Source: Desulfovibrio sp.
GTDB lineage: Bacteria > Desulfobacterota > Desulfovibrionia > Desulfovibrionales > Desulfovibrionaceae
Length of the DNA: 51,877 nt
NCBI RefSeq assembly: GCF_014803725.1
Contig: NZ_JAAVBE010000023.1
Span: 69,174 to 121,050 of the forward strand
Direction: 5' to 3'
This document shows, piece by piece, positions 24,514 through 35,972 of the stretch. Position numbers and translations under genes: made by a program. The notes below the pieces were generated by a model. The model had not been told where the DNA came from, searched no databases, and was given only the letters and a program-made list of their open reading frames with translations. Numbering within the stretch: position 1 is the stretch's first letter; every line of letters starts with the position of its first letter.

Positions 24514-25364
24514 GCACCCTGCTGGCCGCCGCCTGCGACGCCCTCTCCGTTCTGCCGTTCGAGTGCCTTGAGCCGCGCTTCATGCGCCGGGCGCTTTTGG
24601 CGCTCCTCCTGCTCACGCCCATGACCTCCATGCTCGGCGTGCAGGTGACGCTCTTCCGCATGGCCTTTTTTTCGGACGCCGTGGGCCATTCGGCCTTTGC
24701 GGGCGTGGCGCTCGGGCTCATCCTCGGCGCGCCGCCGGAGACCGCCATGCTCGTCTTCGGGGTGCTCGTGGGCATCGCCGTCATGGCCGTGCAGCGCTCA
24801 AGCGGGCTCTCGGCGGACACGGCCATCGGCATCATCTTTTCGGCCGTGGTGGCCTTCGGCCTCGCCGTGGTGAGCCGGGCCAGCGGCCTCGGGCGCCAGA
24901 TGGGGCAATTCCTCTACGGTGACATCCTCACCGTGGGCGACGGCGAAATGGCGGCGCTCGCCTGCCTGTTCGGCTGCCTGCTGCTCTTCGAGCTTATGGG
25001 CTGGAACCGCCTGCTCGCCATGGCCCTGAGCCCGGTGACCGCGCGGGTCGAGGGCATCCACACGGCCTTCTGGAACTATCTTTTCGCCGCCGTGCTGGCG
25101 CTTGTCGTCATGTTTTCGGTGCGGGCCGTGGGCGTGCTGCTCATGACGGCCCTGCTCGTGGTGCCGGCGGCCACGGCGCGCAACCTCGCCAGGAGCGCGG
25201 GGGACATGTTCTGGTGGTCGCTCGTCGTGGGCGTGAGCTCGGGCGCGGCCGGGCTGCTCCTGTCCGCGCAGGAGTGGCTTGCCACGGCGAGCGGCGCCAC
25301 CGTGGTACTTGTGGCCTGTGCCTGGTTCGCGGTCAGTTGTGTCGTGCGGGCGTGGCGGAAGTAG
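24510..25364 (+). CDS. znuB: Metal ABC transporter permease
   Basis: A 284-residue ABC-3 family integral membrane protein with about eight transmembrane helices. Family motifs are FFSDAVGHSAFAGVALG in the first loop and VRAVGVLLMTALLVVPAATAR near the C-terminal third. It forms the inner-membrane channel with the ATPase and binding protein upstream. Its ATGA overlap with the ATPase gene fits stoichiometric expression. The 3' end overlaps the convergent glk gene by 32 bases. Confidence 0.92.
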   Translation: MSTLLAAACDALSVLPFECLEPRFMRRALLALLLLTPMTSMLGVQVTLFRMAFFSDAVGHSAFAGVALGLILGAPPETAMLVFGVLVGIAVMAVQRSSGLSADTAIGIIFSAVVAFGLAVVSRASGLGRQMGQFLYGDILTVGDGEMAALACLFGCLLLFELMGWNRLLAMALSPVTARVEGIHTAFWNYLFAAVLALVVMFSVRAVGVLLMTALLVVPAATARNLARSAGDMFWWSLVVGVSSGAAGLLLSAQEWLATASGATVVLVACAWFAVSCVVRAWRK

Positions 25365-26361
25365 AGGAGGGCTGCTCAAGCAGCATGCGGCCATATTGGG
25401 CCGCGCCCCAGAGGCCGCTCTCGGCGTCTTCCAGGAGGCGCACCGGGATTTTCCGGAGCCAGTGCGCAAAGGAGGGCTCGGCGAAGAGCTCGGCGAAAAA
25501 CTCCGGGCTGCTCACACAGAGGGGATTGCGGGCGGCTATGCCCCCGGCGATCCACAGGCCGCCCGTGGAGAGGCAGGAAAGCATGAGGTTTCGGCAGGCG
25601 CGCCCGTAGAAACGGGCGTACCGGCTCAAGGTCGGCGAGGGCGCGGAAAGGGCCTTGCGGCCCACCTCGCCGGGGGTGAGGCGTTCGCCGGTGAGGAATT
25701 CATGCAGGAGCGCGAGGCCGCGCCCGGAGAGCACGTCGTCACCTTCCGCCACGGCGAGCCCGAGCGCCGTGCACAAAAATTCATGAAAGGCGTTCTCCTC
25801 CGCGCCCGCGAAAGGAAAGGCCATGTGCCCGCCCTCGGAGGGCGCCACGAGCCAGCCCCCGGCGCCGGGCACGGCCATGTCCAGCGGATAGAGGCAGGCC
25901 ACGCCAAGCCCGGTGCCCGCGCCGATGACCGCGCGCGGCGCGCGCAAGGGCGCGGGGGCAGGCGGCACGGGCCGGAGCAGCCGCGCCTCGTCGCCGAGTT
26001 CCGTGAGGCAGGCGCAGGCCTGGGCCACAAAGTCATTGATGACGCGAAAGACGCCCGTGCCGTGCGCAGCCAGCGGGCGCAAGTCCACCCTGAGGCTGCC
26101 GTTGGTGAGGCCGCCGGTGAGGCCGTCATGCACGGGCCCGGCGATGGCGAGCACCGTGGCATCGGCCCGGGCCGGATGCAGCGCGAGCTCGCGCTCCAGC
26201 GCGGTGAGCAAGTGCTCGGTGGTGCAGAGATCCGGGCTCTCCAGCCACGCAGAATGTTCGCGCACGAGCCGCCCGTCCGGGCCGAGAGCGAAGCGCGCCA
26301 GCCGGCAATTGGTGCCCCCGATGTCGGCGGCGATGAGATGGCGCACGCCCTTGTCAGGCAT
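25333..26361 (-). CDS. glk: Glucokinase
   Basis: A 342-residue ROK-unrelated glucokinase of the Glk family. Start is the ATG at 26361, where AADIGGTNCRLARF (phosphate-binding) begins. FRVINDFVAQAC contains the catalytic Asp. VIGAGTGLGVACLY, APSEGGHMAFPF and GGIAARNP are the other family motifs. It makes glucose 6-phosphate with ATP. It starts inside the last codons of hldE (8-base overlap), so it is the last gene of the LPS-type operon. Its 3' end runs 32 bases into znuB on the other strand. Confidence 0.92.
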   Translation of the reverse strand: MPDKGVRHLIAADIGGTNCRLARFALGPDGRLVREHSAWLESPDLCTTEHLLTALERELALHPARADATVLAIAGPVHDGLTGGLTNGSLRVDLRPLAAHGTGVFRVINDFVAQACACLTELGDEARLLRPVPPAPAPLRAPRAVIGAGTGLGVACLYPLDMAVPGAGGWLVAPSEGGHMAFPFAGAEENAFHEFLCTALGLAVAEGDDVLSGRGLALLHEFLTGERLTPGEVGRKALSAPSPTLSRYARFYGRACRNLMLSCLSTGGLWIAGGIAARNPLCVSSPEFFAELFAEPSFAHWLRKIPVRLLEDAESGLWGAAQYGRMLLEQPSSTSATPARHN

Positions 26362-27831
26362 GAGCGCCGTCCCCGGTGTCCCCGGCCGCCGCGGGGCGCA
26401 TCTTGCGCACGAGGCCCGTGGTGCTGCAGCCGTCCACGAGGTCCACGAGATGCACCTCGCCGCCGCGGCCGAGCACGAAGTCCGCGCCGACCACGTTTTC
26501 CACTCTGTAGTCGCTGCCCTTGACGAGCACGTCCGGGGCGACCTCATGGATGAGGCGTTCCGGCGTGTCCTCGCCGAAGAGCACCACCGCGTCCACGGCC
26601 TGCAACGCCGCGAGCAGCAACGCCCGGCTCGTCTCGTTCTGGATGGGGCGCTCGGGGCCTTTAAGCCGGCGCACCGAGGCATCGGCATTGAGGCCCACCA
26701 CCAGCCGGTCGCCCAGGGCCGCGGCCTGGCGCAAAAGCGAGATATGCCCGGGGTGAAGCAGGTCGAAACAGCCGTTGGTGAAGACGATGCGCTCGCCGCG
26801 GCGCCGCCATTCCTCCAGCTTGTGCCTGAGCGCCGGGAGCGCGAAGAGCTTGGGATTGTCCATCCCCTGCCTCAGGGCCTCGTTGAGCTCGGCCAAGGCC
26901 ACCGGCGCCGTACCGGCCTTGCCCACGGCCACCCCGGCGGCGGCATTGGCCACAGCGGCGCTCTCGGCCCAGCCGAGGCCCCCGGCCACGCAGGCCGCAA
27001 GGGCGGCGATCACCGTATCGCCCGCGCCGGAAACGTCGGCCACTTCGCGCACGGCCGCGCGGATGCGCACAGGCTCCTCCCCGGGCGCATAGAGGATCAT
27101 GCCCCGGGGCCCGCGCGTGAGCAAAAGCCGTGCAAAGCCGTACTGCCGGCACAGCCCCTCGGCGAGCTCACGCCGCTTCGCGGCGTCGGGCCGCGCCCCG
27201 GCGGGAAGACCGCAGACCTCGAGGAATTCCGCCGTGTTGGGCGTCACGCAGGCCGCGCCCGCATAGCTCGACCAGTCCTTGCCCTTGGGGTCCACGAGCA
27301 CGGGGATGCCCGCGACTTTGGCCTGCGCCATGATGTCCGCGCAGAGACTTCCGCCGTCCTCACGGCGCAGGAAGACGCCCTTGCCGTAATCCGAAATGAT
27401 GATTGCGCCGCAGCCGGGCAAAAGCCGCGCCACGGCAGACTTCAGGGGCTCGAGCTCGCCCGGGCCGAGCGGTGCCACGCGCTCCTCGTCGAGGCGCAGG
27501 AGCTGCTGGCCGTGCCCGAGGATGCGCGTCTTGCTGGTGGTCGCGCGGTCATGCGAGACGGTCAGGGCGTCCTCGATGCCCTCGGCCGTGACGGCCGCGC
27601 GCAGTGTGCGCCCCTCGGCGTCGTCCCCCACCAGGCCGACGAGCCGCGCGGCCACGCCGAGCCGCGAAAGGTTGCGGGCCACGTTGCCCGCGCCGCCCGG
27701 CACGCTCCAGCGCTTTTCGAGACGCACCACGGGCACGGGCGCCTCGGGCGAGATGCGCGCCACGTCGCCCGCGAGATAGCGGTCGAGCATGACATCGCCC
27801 GCCACCAGGATGGCCGTGCCCGAAAAGTCCA

Positions 27832-27832
<1 letters not shown>
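26354..27832 (-). CDS. hldE: Bifunctional heptose 7-phosphate kinase / heptose 1-phosphate adenylyltransferase HldE
   Basis: A 492-residue two-domain protein. The N-terminal ribokinase-type kinase (about 1-320) has GGAGNVARNLSRLG and the catalytic GAGDTVIAALA. The C-terminal nucleotidyltransferase (about 345-480) has TNGCFDLLHPGHISLL and VGLNADASVRRLKG. It makes ADP-heptose for the LPS inner core, so the cell carries heptose-containing LPS. Start choice is between the ATG at 27832 (used here) and a GTG one codon upstream; both touch the stop codon of the upstream fusion gene. Confidence 0.95.
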
Positions 27833-29934
<2,102 letters not shown>

Positions 29935-29945
29935 GCTTCACCTTT

Positions 29946-31136
29946 TCATTCAAAGCGCAGGGCCGAGACCACATCCATGCGGCTCGCCTGGATGGCGGGA
30001 TAGAGGCCGCCCGCCACGCCGATGAGCGCGGAGAAAAGGATGCTGCCCACGCTGCTCGCGAGGAGCAGCGGGTAGGAAACGCCGGTGCCCAGCGCCCAGG
30101 AACCGACCTCAACGATGATGACGCCGAGGAGGATACCGAGCACGCCGCCCGCCAGCGACTTGCACAGGGCCTCGGCGAGGAACTGGGCCAGGATGTCGGC
30201 GTCCGCGCCGCCCATGGCCTTTTTGAGGCCCACCTCCCGGGTGCGCGCCCGCACGGCCGCGAAGGTGCCGTACCAGATGCCGAAGCCGCCGAGCATGAGC
30301 GAGGCCACGATGCCGAGCCAGAGCAGCGCCTCCACCCACATGAAGGTGGTCTGGATGCGGGCGAGCTGTTCCTCCTGGGTGCGGATGACCATGTGCGGCG
30401 CGGCCTGGTGCTCGCGCACCACCTCGGGGATGAGCTTGACGAGCGGGGTGACGTCCTCCCAGCCGATGGCGCGCACAAAGAGCCTGTCCACCTTGCCGCC
30501 GGCCCAGTTGCGGTCGATCATGACCGTATAGGGCAAAAAGCCGCCCCGGCCCCAGCTGCCCAGCATGACGCCGCTCACCACGCCCACCACCTCGAACACA
30601 TCCTGCCCGAGGATGAGGAGCTGGCCCACGGCGGCTTCCGCCGAGGGATAGAGCATGAGGGCGGCCTCGCGGCCCAGCATGGCCACGCGGCGCCGGCGCT
30701 CGATGTCCGAGGCGTCGAAGAGCCGCCCGGCCACGAGCGTGAGGGAATAGACATCGGCGAAATACTGGTCGATGCCGATGAAATCCATGCGGATCGTGCG
30801 CTCGCCCGAAGTCCTGAGGTCGAAGACGCGGCCGCCGCGCAGGTTGCGGCTCACCATGCCCACGCCCGGAAGCTTGCGGAGCGCCTCCACGGTCTCGGGA
30901 TAGAACTCGCGCCGGGGCTGGCCCGGATAGGCGGCGTCATCCATGTAGAGCTGGATGACGTTGACGCCGCCCATGAGCACCATGTCCTGCCCGACCTTGT
31001 AGCGGATCTCGCGGCCAAGCACGGAGAGCACGATAAAGGCCGTGATGCCCAGGGCGATGGACAGGATCACCCCGAAGCCGCGCTGGCGCACAACCTGCCT
31101 GAGGCTGACGCGAAAAAGGTCTGACATCACGATCAT
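29946..31136 (-). CDS. FtsX/MacB-type ABC transporter permease
   Basis: A 396-residue protein with the MacB architecture. An N-terminal transmembrane helix (FGVILSIALGITAFIVLSVL) leads to a periplasmic domain of about 230 residues, then three C-terminal helices. The conserved coupling segment is RTREVGLKKAMGGADADILAQ and the end ASRMDVVSALRFE is typical. Such permeases move lipoproteins, peptides or glycolipids by mechanotransmission. No membrane-fusion partner is adjacent. The ATG at 31136 has a GGAG site upstream. The fused ATPase-glycosyltransferase follows by 11 bases. Confidence 0.88.
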   Translation of the reverse strand: MIVMSDLFRVSLRQVVRQRGFGVILSIALGITAFIVLSVLGREIRYKVGQDMVLMGGVNVIQLYMDDAAYPGQPRREFYPETVEALRKLPGVGMVSRNLRGGRVFDLRTSGERTIRMDFIGIDQYFADVYSLTLVAGRLFDASDIERRRRVAMLGREAALMLYPSAEAAVGQLLILGQDVFEVVGVVSGVMLGSWGRGGFLPYTVMIDRNWAGGKVDRLFVRAIGWEDVTPLVKLIPEVVREHQAAPHMVIRTQEEQLARIQTTFMWVEALLWLGIVASLMLGGFGIWYGTFAAVRARTREVGLKKAMGGADADILAQFLAEALCKSLAGGVLGILLGVIIVEVGSWALGTGVSYPLLLASSVGSILFSALIGVAGGLYPAIQASRMDVVSALRFE

Positions 31137-31271
31137 GGAAAACTCCGGCTCCTCCGGCGGGAGGGGACGGCGTGCGCCCCACGGCGCCTGCCGGGGCGCC
31201 CTCCCGGAAGGCCCAATGTACGGCCTTGGGCGCCGCCTGTCAAAACGGAGGCGGCAAATCCGGCAACGCGC

Positions 31272-32450
31272 CTACCCCCGCCGGCGCATGCCGAGGAGCG
31301 CGCCGCCCCGGCCCACCAGATAGACCATGTGCCGCCAGGTGATGGTCCGGGCCGGGATGGTCCTGAGATACACCCAGCCGAAGAGCCCCGACGCGAGGAA
31401 AAAGGCCCCGAGCCAGCGCCCCAGCGGCACGCGCACAGGCACGAGCCTGCGCCACGACGAGAGCGTGCCCGCGAGCAGCAAGAGCCAGAGCAGCGCAAGG
31501 AAGGGCCCTGTGCCCCCGCCGCGGCCGATGAGGTCGCGGCAGAAGGTGAAGCCGGCCCACAAGACCGGCGCCAGCATGAGCGCGGCGAACACCCCGAGCA
31601 GCAACCACTGGCCCGGCATGCAGAACTTGAGGAAAAGCACCTGCCGGTCCATCCAGGCGCGCCACGTGCCGAAGGCGTGCCTGTGCGCCGTGGTGCGCAA
31701 AAGCGCGGCCGCGCACAGCTTCACATGCACGCCCCGGGCCTGGAGCATGGCCCCGAGCGAGCAGTCGTCCACCACGGTGGAAGCCCAGAGCCTCGCCACG
31801 CCATAGCGCTCGAAGGCCGCTCGGGTCATGGCCATGGCGCCCCCCCAGGGCTGGGTGAAGGCGGAAAGGCCCTGCAACAGCCGCATGAGCAGCACGCTCA
31901 GGGCATAGCCCAGGGTGACGATGCCGTGGTCGCGCGGCTCGACCTCGTGATAGCCGGTGCTGAAGGCCGCCTCGTTGCGCGCGAGCGGCCCCACGAGGCA
32001 GCGGGCGAATTCCGGGTCGGCCATGTGCGTGCTGTCGCAGAACATATAGATGTCCGCCGCGTCGCCCACGGCGGCCACGCCCGCAAGGCTGTTCCAGTTT
32101 TTCTGGCCGCAGTCCTTCGCCTCGCCGGCGATGACGTGCCGGAGGGCCGGATAGTCCTCCTTGAGGCGCCGGATGATGTCCGCCGCCGGGTCGTCGGCGC
32201 CGGCAGTGACGAGCACCGGCAGCAGGTGGGGATAATCCTGCTCCAGCAGGCTTTTCAGCGCCGCCTCCATGCGCGGGTCATTGCCCGCGGCGGGGATGAT
32301 CATGGCCACGCGCGGCCAGCCGCCGTGGGGCACATAGCGGGCTTCCTCCCGCTCTTTCTGCGCCTGGCGCGCCAGCTTCGCGCCCGTGCCCGTGAGCAGG
32401 AACAAAAGGCCGCACTGGACAAGGCCCACGATAAATAACACTACGGTCAT
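31272..32450 (-). CDS. Membrane-bound family-2 glycosyltransferase (ceramide glucosyltransferase-like)
   Basis: A 392-residue protein. An N-terminal membrane helix leads to a GT-A domain with VAMIIPAAGNDPRM, the metal-binding CDSTHMADPEF, GGAMAMTRAAFERYG and VVDDCSLGAMLQARG. A conserved arginine cluster (GTWRAWMDRQVLFLKF, the RxxRW-like region) follows. Two or three C-terminal membrane helices end the protein. This layout is that of processive or GT21-type enzymes acting on lipid acceptors. Its place in the hldE cluster suggests a lipid A/LPS or membrane glycolipid acceptor, but donor and product are unknown. Confidence 0.82.
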   Translation of the reverse strand: MTVVLFIVGLVQCGLLFLLTGTGAKLARQAQKEREEARYVPHGGWPRVAMIIPAAGNDPRMEAALKSLLEQDYPHLLPVLVTAGADDPAADIIRRLKEDYPALRHVIAGEAKDCGQKNWNSLAGVAAVGDAADIYMFCDSTHMADPEFARCLVGPLARNEAAFSTGYHEVEPRDHGIVTLGYALSVLLMRLLQGLSAFTQPWGGAMAMTRAAFERYGVARLWASTVVDDCSLGAMLQARGVHVKLCAAALLRTTAHRHAFGTWRAWMDRQVLFLKFCMPGQWLLLGVFAALMLAPVLWAGFTFCRDLIGRGGGTGPFLALLWLLLLAGTLSSWRRLVPVRVPLGRWLGAFFLASGLFGWVYLRTIPARTITWRHMVYLVGRGGALLGMRRRG

Positions 32451-32501
32451 GGCTCCTCCCGAAAGGGGCGCCGGCGACGGGGGCGCGGCTTCTGCGACGG
32501 G

Positions 32502-32936
32502 TCAGGGGGCAAGCGGCGCGCAGTCTTCCGCCGCCAGGGGCACGTCAAGGGTGCGCTCGCCCTCGAGGTTGAGGGTGAGGCCGTTTTTCAGCTTCACCCG
32601 GCCTTCCATGCTGCGCGGGCCCGTAATGCGGCCGGTAAAGGAATGGCCGGAGGAATGCGTGAGGTCAAAGGCATTGGCGCGGATGTGGCCGTAGAGGTGG
32701 TACGGGTCCTCCTGGCCGTTGGCATGGCGCAGGATGAGCACGCCGCGCGCCTTGCCGTCCGCCCCGAAGCACATGCCCGCGCGGAAGGTGGCGCTGAGCA
32801 CCTTGCCCGTCCAGAGTTCCGTCACTTCGCCGGGGCCGCTCGTGATTGTCTTCTGCGCCCCGGCCGCCCACAGGGGGCCGGCGCCGCAGAGGGCGCACAG
32901 CAGCGCCGCAGCAGAAAGGATGATCCCGCGCTTCAT
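32502..32936 (-). CDS. Secreted protein, function unknown
   Basis: A 144-residue protein with a clear Sec signal peptide (KRGIILSAAALLCALCGAG, cleavage near AAG). The mature part is small and beta-rich (MCFGADGKARGVLILRHANG; HLYGHIRANAFDLTHSSGH) with two cysteines that could form a disulfide. No known domain is recognised. It overlaps the upstream GT4 gene by 4 bases, so it belongs to the same surface-glycan transcript. It may be a periplasmic binding or assembly factor; this is inference. Confidence 0.7.
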   Translation of the reverse strand: MKRGIILSAAALLCALCGAGPLWAAGAQKTITSGPGEVTELWTGKVLSATFRAGMCFGADGKARGVLILRHANGQEDPYHLYGHIRANAFDLTHSSGHSFTGRITGPRSMEGRVKLKNGLTLNLEGERTLDVPLAAEDCAPLAP

Positions 32937-34039
32937 GCGTCGCCCTCCTCGCGTTCGCCGCGCCTCGTCCTGTGCAGGCGGTCGAACAGCTCCTCATGCG
33001 CCCCCACCATGGCGGCGAAGGAAAAATCCCGCTCCACGCGCGCCCGGCCCGCGCGCCCGAGGGCGTCGCCCAGGGGCGGGTCGCCGAGCAGGCGCAACAG
33101 CGATGCCGCGAAAGCCTCGGCATAGCCCGCCGGAGAGAGCAGCCCGGTGACGCCGTTGTCCACGAGGCCCGGGATGCCGCCCACGGCCGTGGAGCAGACC
33201 GGCAAGCCGCAGCTCATGGCCTCGAGGATGACATTGGGCTGCCCCTCGCGCACCGAGGCCAGGGCGAAGATGCGCGCCTCGGCGTAATGCTCGCGCACAT
33301 CCGGGCTCCCTGGCACGAATTCCACGCGGTCCTCGAGGCCGAAGGTACGGGCCAGCATCCGAAGCTGCGCCTCCTGCGGGCCGTCGCCCACGAGGCGCAG
33401 GCGCGCCTCGGGCACCTCGCGCGCCACGATGGCGAAGGCGCGCAACAGGGTGAGGTGGCCCTTGTCCTGCGCGAGCCTGGCCACGCAGAGGATGAGCGGG
33501 GGCCGCTCCGAGGGGGGCACGGGCGCGGGGCGGAAGCGCTCGGTATCCACGCCGTTGGGGATATAGCTGATGCGGCCCGCGGGTTCGCCCAGCTTGCGCA
33601 GCCCTTCCACCAATGCGAGCGAATTGCAGACATGGTGGTCGCAGAGGCGCCAGAGAAAACGCTCGTGCTGGCGCCGGAGCGCGCCGCCGCCCCGGCAGGT
33701 GCCCACGATGGCCGGCAAGCCCAGCACCCGCCCCCAGATGGGCCCCCAGATATTGGGGAGCGCCGTACAGGGCACGAGGATGTCCGGCGAAAGGCGCTTG
33801 AGCGCCGGCCCGAGCCTGAGAAAAAAAAGGCTCGCCACGCCCCGGCCCGTGCCGAGATAGTGGAGGGGGATGTCCGCGCCGGCCGCCACGGCGTCGAGGT
33901 CCGTGGGGCCGGTGAGCGTGAGCATGGACGGCGCGAAACGCCCGCGGTCAAGGCGCTTCGCCAGCTCGAGGGTCTGGCGCTGGGTGCCCCCGTAGCAGAG
34001 GTCTTCCATGAGGAACAGGACGGAGCAGGGCTCGGGCAT
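32933..34039 (-). CDS. Glycosyltransferase family 4 protein
   Basis: A 368-residue GT-B protein. The N-terminus has VLFLMEDLCYGGTQRQTLEL, the start typical of GT4. The C-terminal Rossmann domain shows ILCVARLAQDKGHLTLLRA, RLVGDGPQEAQLRML, EFVPGSPDVREHYAEA and the donor-binding EGQPNVILEAMSCGLPV. It transfers a sugar from a nucleotide donor to a growing glycan at the cytoplasmic face. It is the first gene of the leftward envelope block and is divergent from the gene at 34150. Confidence 0.9.
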   Translation of the reverse strand: MPEPCSVLFLMEDLCYGGTQRQTLELAKRLDRGRFAPSMLTLTGPTDLDAVAAGADIPLHYLGTGRGVASLFFLRLGPALKRLSPDILVPCTALPNIWGPIWGRVLGLPAIVGTCRGGGALRRQHERFLWRLCDHHVCNSLALVEGLRKLGEPAGRISYIPNGVDTERFRPAPVPPSERPPLILCVARLAQDKGHLTLLRAFAIVAREVPEARLRLVGDGPQEAQLRMLARTFGLEDRVEFVPGSPDVREHYAEARIFALASVREGQPNVILEAMSCGLPVCSTAVGGIPGLVDNGVTGLLSPAGYAEAFAASLLRLLGDPPLGDALGRAGRARVERDFSFAAMVGAHEELFDRLHRTRRGEREEGDA

Positions 34040-34114
34040 GCGTTCTCCTGCCGCCGGCGTGGCGACACGGCCTCACTGTACGCCATCCGGCCCGGCTTGC
34101 AAAGCGCCGGGGCA

Positions 34115-34143
34115 TTGCCTTGGGGAGCCGCCCGGGCTACAGT
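34115..34143 (+). promoter_or_regulatory. Predicted sigma70 promoter placed for a leaderless message
   Basis: TTGCCT (34115-34120) and TACAGT (34138-34143) are separated by 17 bases. Transcription should start near 34150, the ATG itself. No Shine-Dalgarno sequence lies in front of that ATG. Confidence 0.4.
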
Positions 34144-34149
34144 CGGCCC

Positions 34150-35199
34150 ATGCCTGACCAAGCCCCGCCCGCCGCCGGCACAGCCCGGCCGAAGCCGCCC
34201 CTGCGTGTGGTCATCAGCCTCGACGTGGAGGAGGAGGGCCTTTTCTGCGGCACCTACGCCGCCACGGGCTGCGGCGTGCGCAATGTGGAGCTGCTGCCGA
34301 AGCTCGCGCCCCTTTCGGACGAGCTGGGCTTTCCGCTCACGCTCTTCTGCGCGTATACCGTCTTCGCCTCGGCGCCCGCCCGCGCCGTGCTGGAAAAGAT
34401 GCGCGACCGCCACGGCGCGGAGATAGGCGCCCATCTCCACCACTGGAGCACGCCGCCTTTTGACGGCGCGCCCCCGGAGGGGACGGCCCAGGAGGGGATG
34501 GCCGGGCCGCCCGCGCGAACCCATCTTCTCCCGCGCGAGCTCCTGGGCCAGAGGCTGCGCACCCTGCTCAACGCGGGGCGCGACTTCCAGGGCGCGCCGC
34601 TGACGAGCTTCCGCATGGGCCGCTGGGACCTCAAGGCGGAGCTTCGCCCCCTGCTTGCGGAAGAAGGCATCCTCGTGGACAGCTCGGTGTGCCCCTTGCG
34701 CGCCTTCGCGGGCGGGCCGGACCACTTTCTCGCGCCGGCCGACCCCTACTGGGTGGAAGGCGCGCCGGACAGGCCCCTCCTGGAGGCGCCCATCACGCAG
34801 GTGCCGCTCGTGCCGGGCATGGAACGCCTCTGGCACGGCCTTGCGGGGCGCCGGCGCGAAGTGCTCGACCGCTTCCACTTTTTCGGGGCGCTCAGCGCCA
34901 ATCCCTTCTGGCACGGGGCAAGCGCCATGCGCCTCGCCACCTGGCTCCATGTGCGGCGCGGCGGCAAGGTGCTCGGGCTCTTCTGGCATTCGTCCGAGAT
35001 GCTGCCCGGCGGCTCGCCCCATGTGCCGGACAAGGCCGCGGCCACGGCCGCGCTCGAAAAGATCTTCAGCTTCTGCCGCTGGCTGCGCCGCAACTTCGCC
35101 GTGGAGGGCGTCACCCTGACGGCCTTGCGCGCCCTCGCGCCCGAACTGCATTTTCCCGGGCGCGAGGCGCTGCCGGATTCCGGGAGGGGCGACTGGTGA
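34150..35199 (+). CDS. Polysaccharide deacetylase-like protein
   Basis: A 349-residue protein with a NodB-like fold. VVISLDVEEEG carries the first metal-binding Asp, GAEIGAHLHHWSTPPF the histidines, SFRMGRWDL the conserved RxGRW-type loop, and GLFWHSSEM the late histidine. This pattern is closest to WalW-like cytoplasmic members often found in capsule and LPS clusters, not secreted chitin deacetylases. No signal peptide is present. It overlaps the next gene by 4 bases and faces the GT4 gene divergently. Confidence 0.78.
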   Translation: MPDQAPPAAGTARPKPPLRVVISLDVEEEGLFCGTYAATGCGVRNVELLPKLAPLSDELGFPLTLFCAYTVFASAPARAVLEKMRDRHGAEIGAHLHHWSTPPFDGAPPEGTAQEGMAGPPARTHLLPRELLGQRLRTLLNAGRDFQGAPLTSFRMGRWDLKAELRPLLAEEGILVDSSVCPLRAFAGGPDHFLAPADPYWVEGAPDRPLLEAPITQVPLVPGMERLWHGLAGRRREVLDRFHFFGALSANPFWHGASAMRLATWLHVRRGGKVLGLFWHSSEMLPGGSPHVPDKAAATAALEKIFSFCRWLRRNFAVEGVTLTALRALAPELHFPGREALPDSGRGDW

Positions 35200-35963
35200 G
35201 CCGCCTCGTCTTCGTGCTGCTGGACGGCCTCGCCACGACGGCCCGGCGCCACATGAGCTACATGGCCGCGCTCACCGAAAGCGGCGCCGCCCGGCACACG
35301 GAGCTCATGGCGGAGCTGCCGCCGCTCTCGCGGCCCTTGTACGCCACCCTGCTCACCGGCCTGACGCCCCTTGAGACCGGCATCATCCGCAACGCGGACG
35401 CCCGCCCCTCCCCCGTGCCCACCCTCTTTTCCCGCGCGCGGGAGGCGGGCCTCACCACGGCGGCCGCCGCCTACCACTGGATGAGCGAGCTCTGCAACCG
35501 CGCGCCCTTCGAGCCCGCCCGCGACCGCCTCTGCGACGATGCGCGCCTGCCCATCAGCCACGGCCTTTTTTACAGTGAGGACGCCTATCCCGACGCAGAG
35601 CTTTTCCGCGACGCCGAGGCCCTGCGCCTGAAATTTGCGCCCGACCTTTTGCTCGTGCACAGCATGGGCATCGACTTCGCGGGCCATGCCCACGGCGCGG
35701 GCTCGCGCGCCTACCGCGAGGCCGTGCGCGGCGCCGACAGCCTGCTCGCAGCCGCCCTCCCCCGCTGGCTCGCGTGGGGCGCCACCGTCATGGTCACGAG
35801 CGATCACGGCATGGACGCGGATGCGAGCCACGCCGACCCTTCGGATGCCGCGCGGCGCGTGCCCTTCTGGCTCGCGGGCGCGCCGGCGGATGTGCCGCTC
35901 CCGGGCCGGCAGACGGATATCGCGGGGCTCGCCGCGGGCCTGCTCGGCCTTGCGCCCGCCTGA
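35196..35963 (+). CDS. Alkaline phosphatase superfamily (type I phosphodiesterase-like) protein
   Basis: A 255-residue protein with a GTG start at 35196 behind GGGAGGGG. Metal-ligand motifs of the superfamily are visible: LVFVLLDGLA, LYATLLTGLTPLETGI with the nucleophile threonine region, HSMGIDFAGHAHG and VTSDHGMDADASH. It lacks a signal peptide and is shorter than most nucleotide pyrophosphatases. Probable reaction is phosphoester or phosphosugar hydrolysis or transfer. It is translationally coupled to the deacetylase-like gene, so both likely act on the same glycan pathway. Confidence 0.8.
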   Translation: MSRLVFVLLDGLATTARRHMSYMAALTESGAARHTELMAELPPLSRPLYATLLTGLTPLETGIIRNADARPSPVPTLFSRAREAGLTTAAAAYHWMSELCNRAPFEPARDRLCDDARLPISHGLFYSEDAYPDAELFRDAEALRLKFAPDLLLVHSMGIDFAGHAHGAGSRAYREAVRGADSLLAAALPRWLAWGATVMVTSDHGMDADASHADPSDAARRVPFWLAGAPADVPLPGRQTDIAGLAAGLLGLAPA

Positions 35964-35972
35964 AACAGTAGC

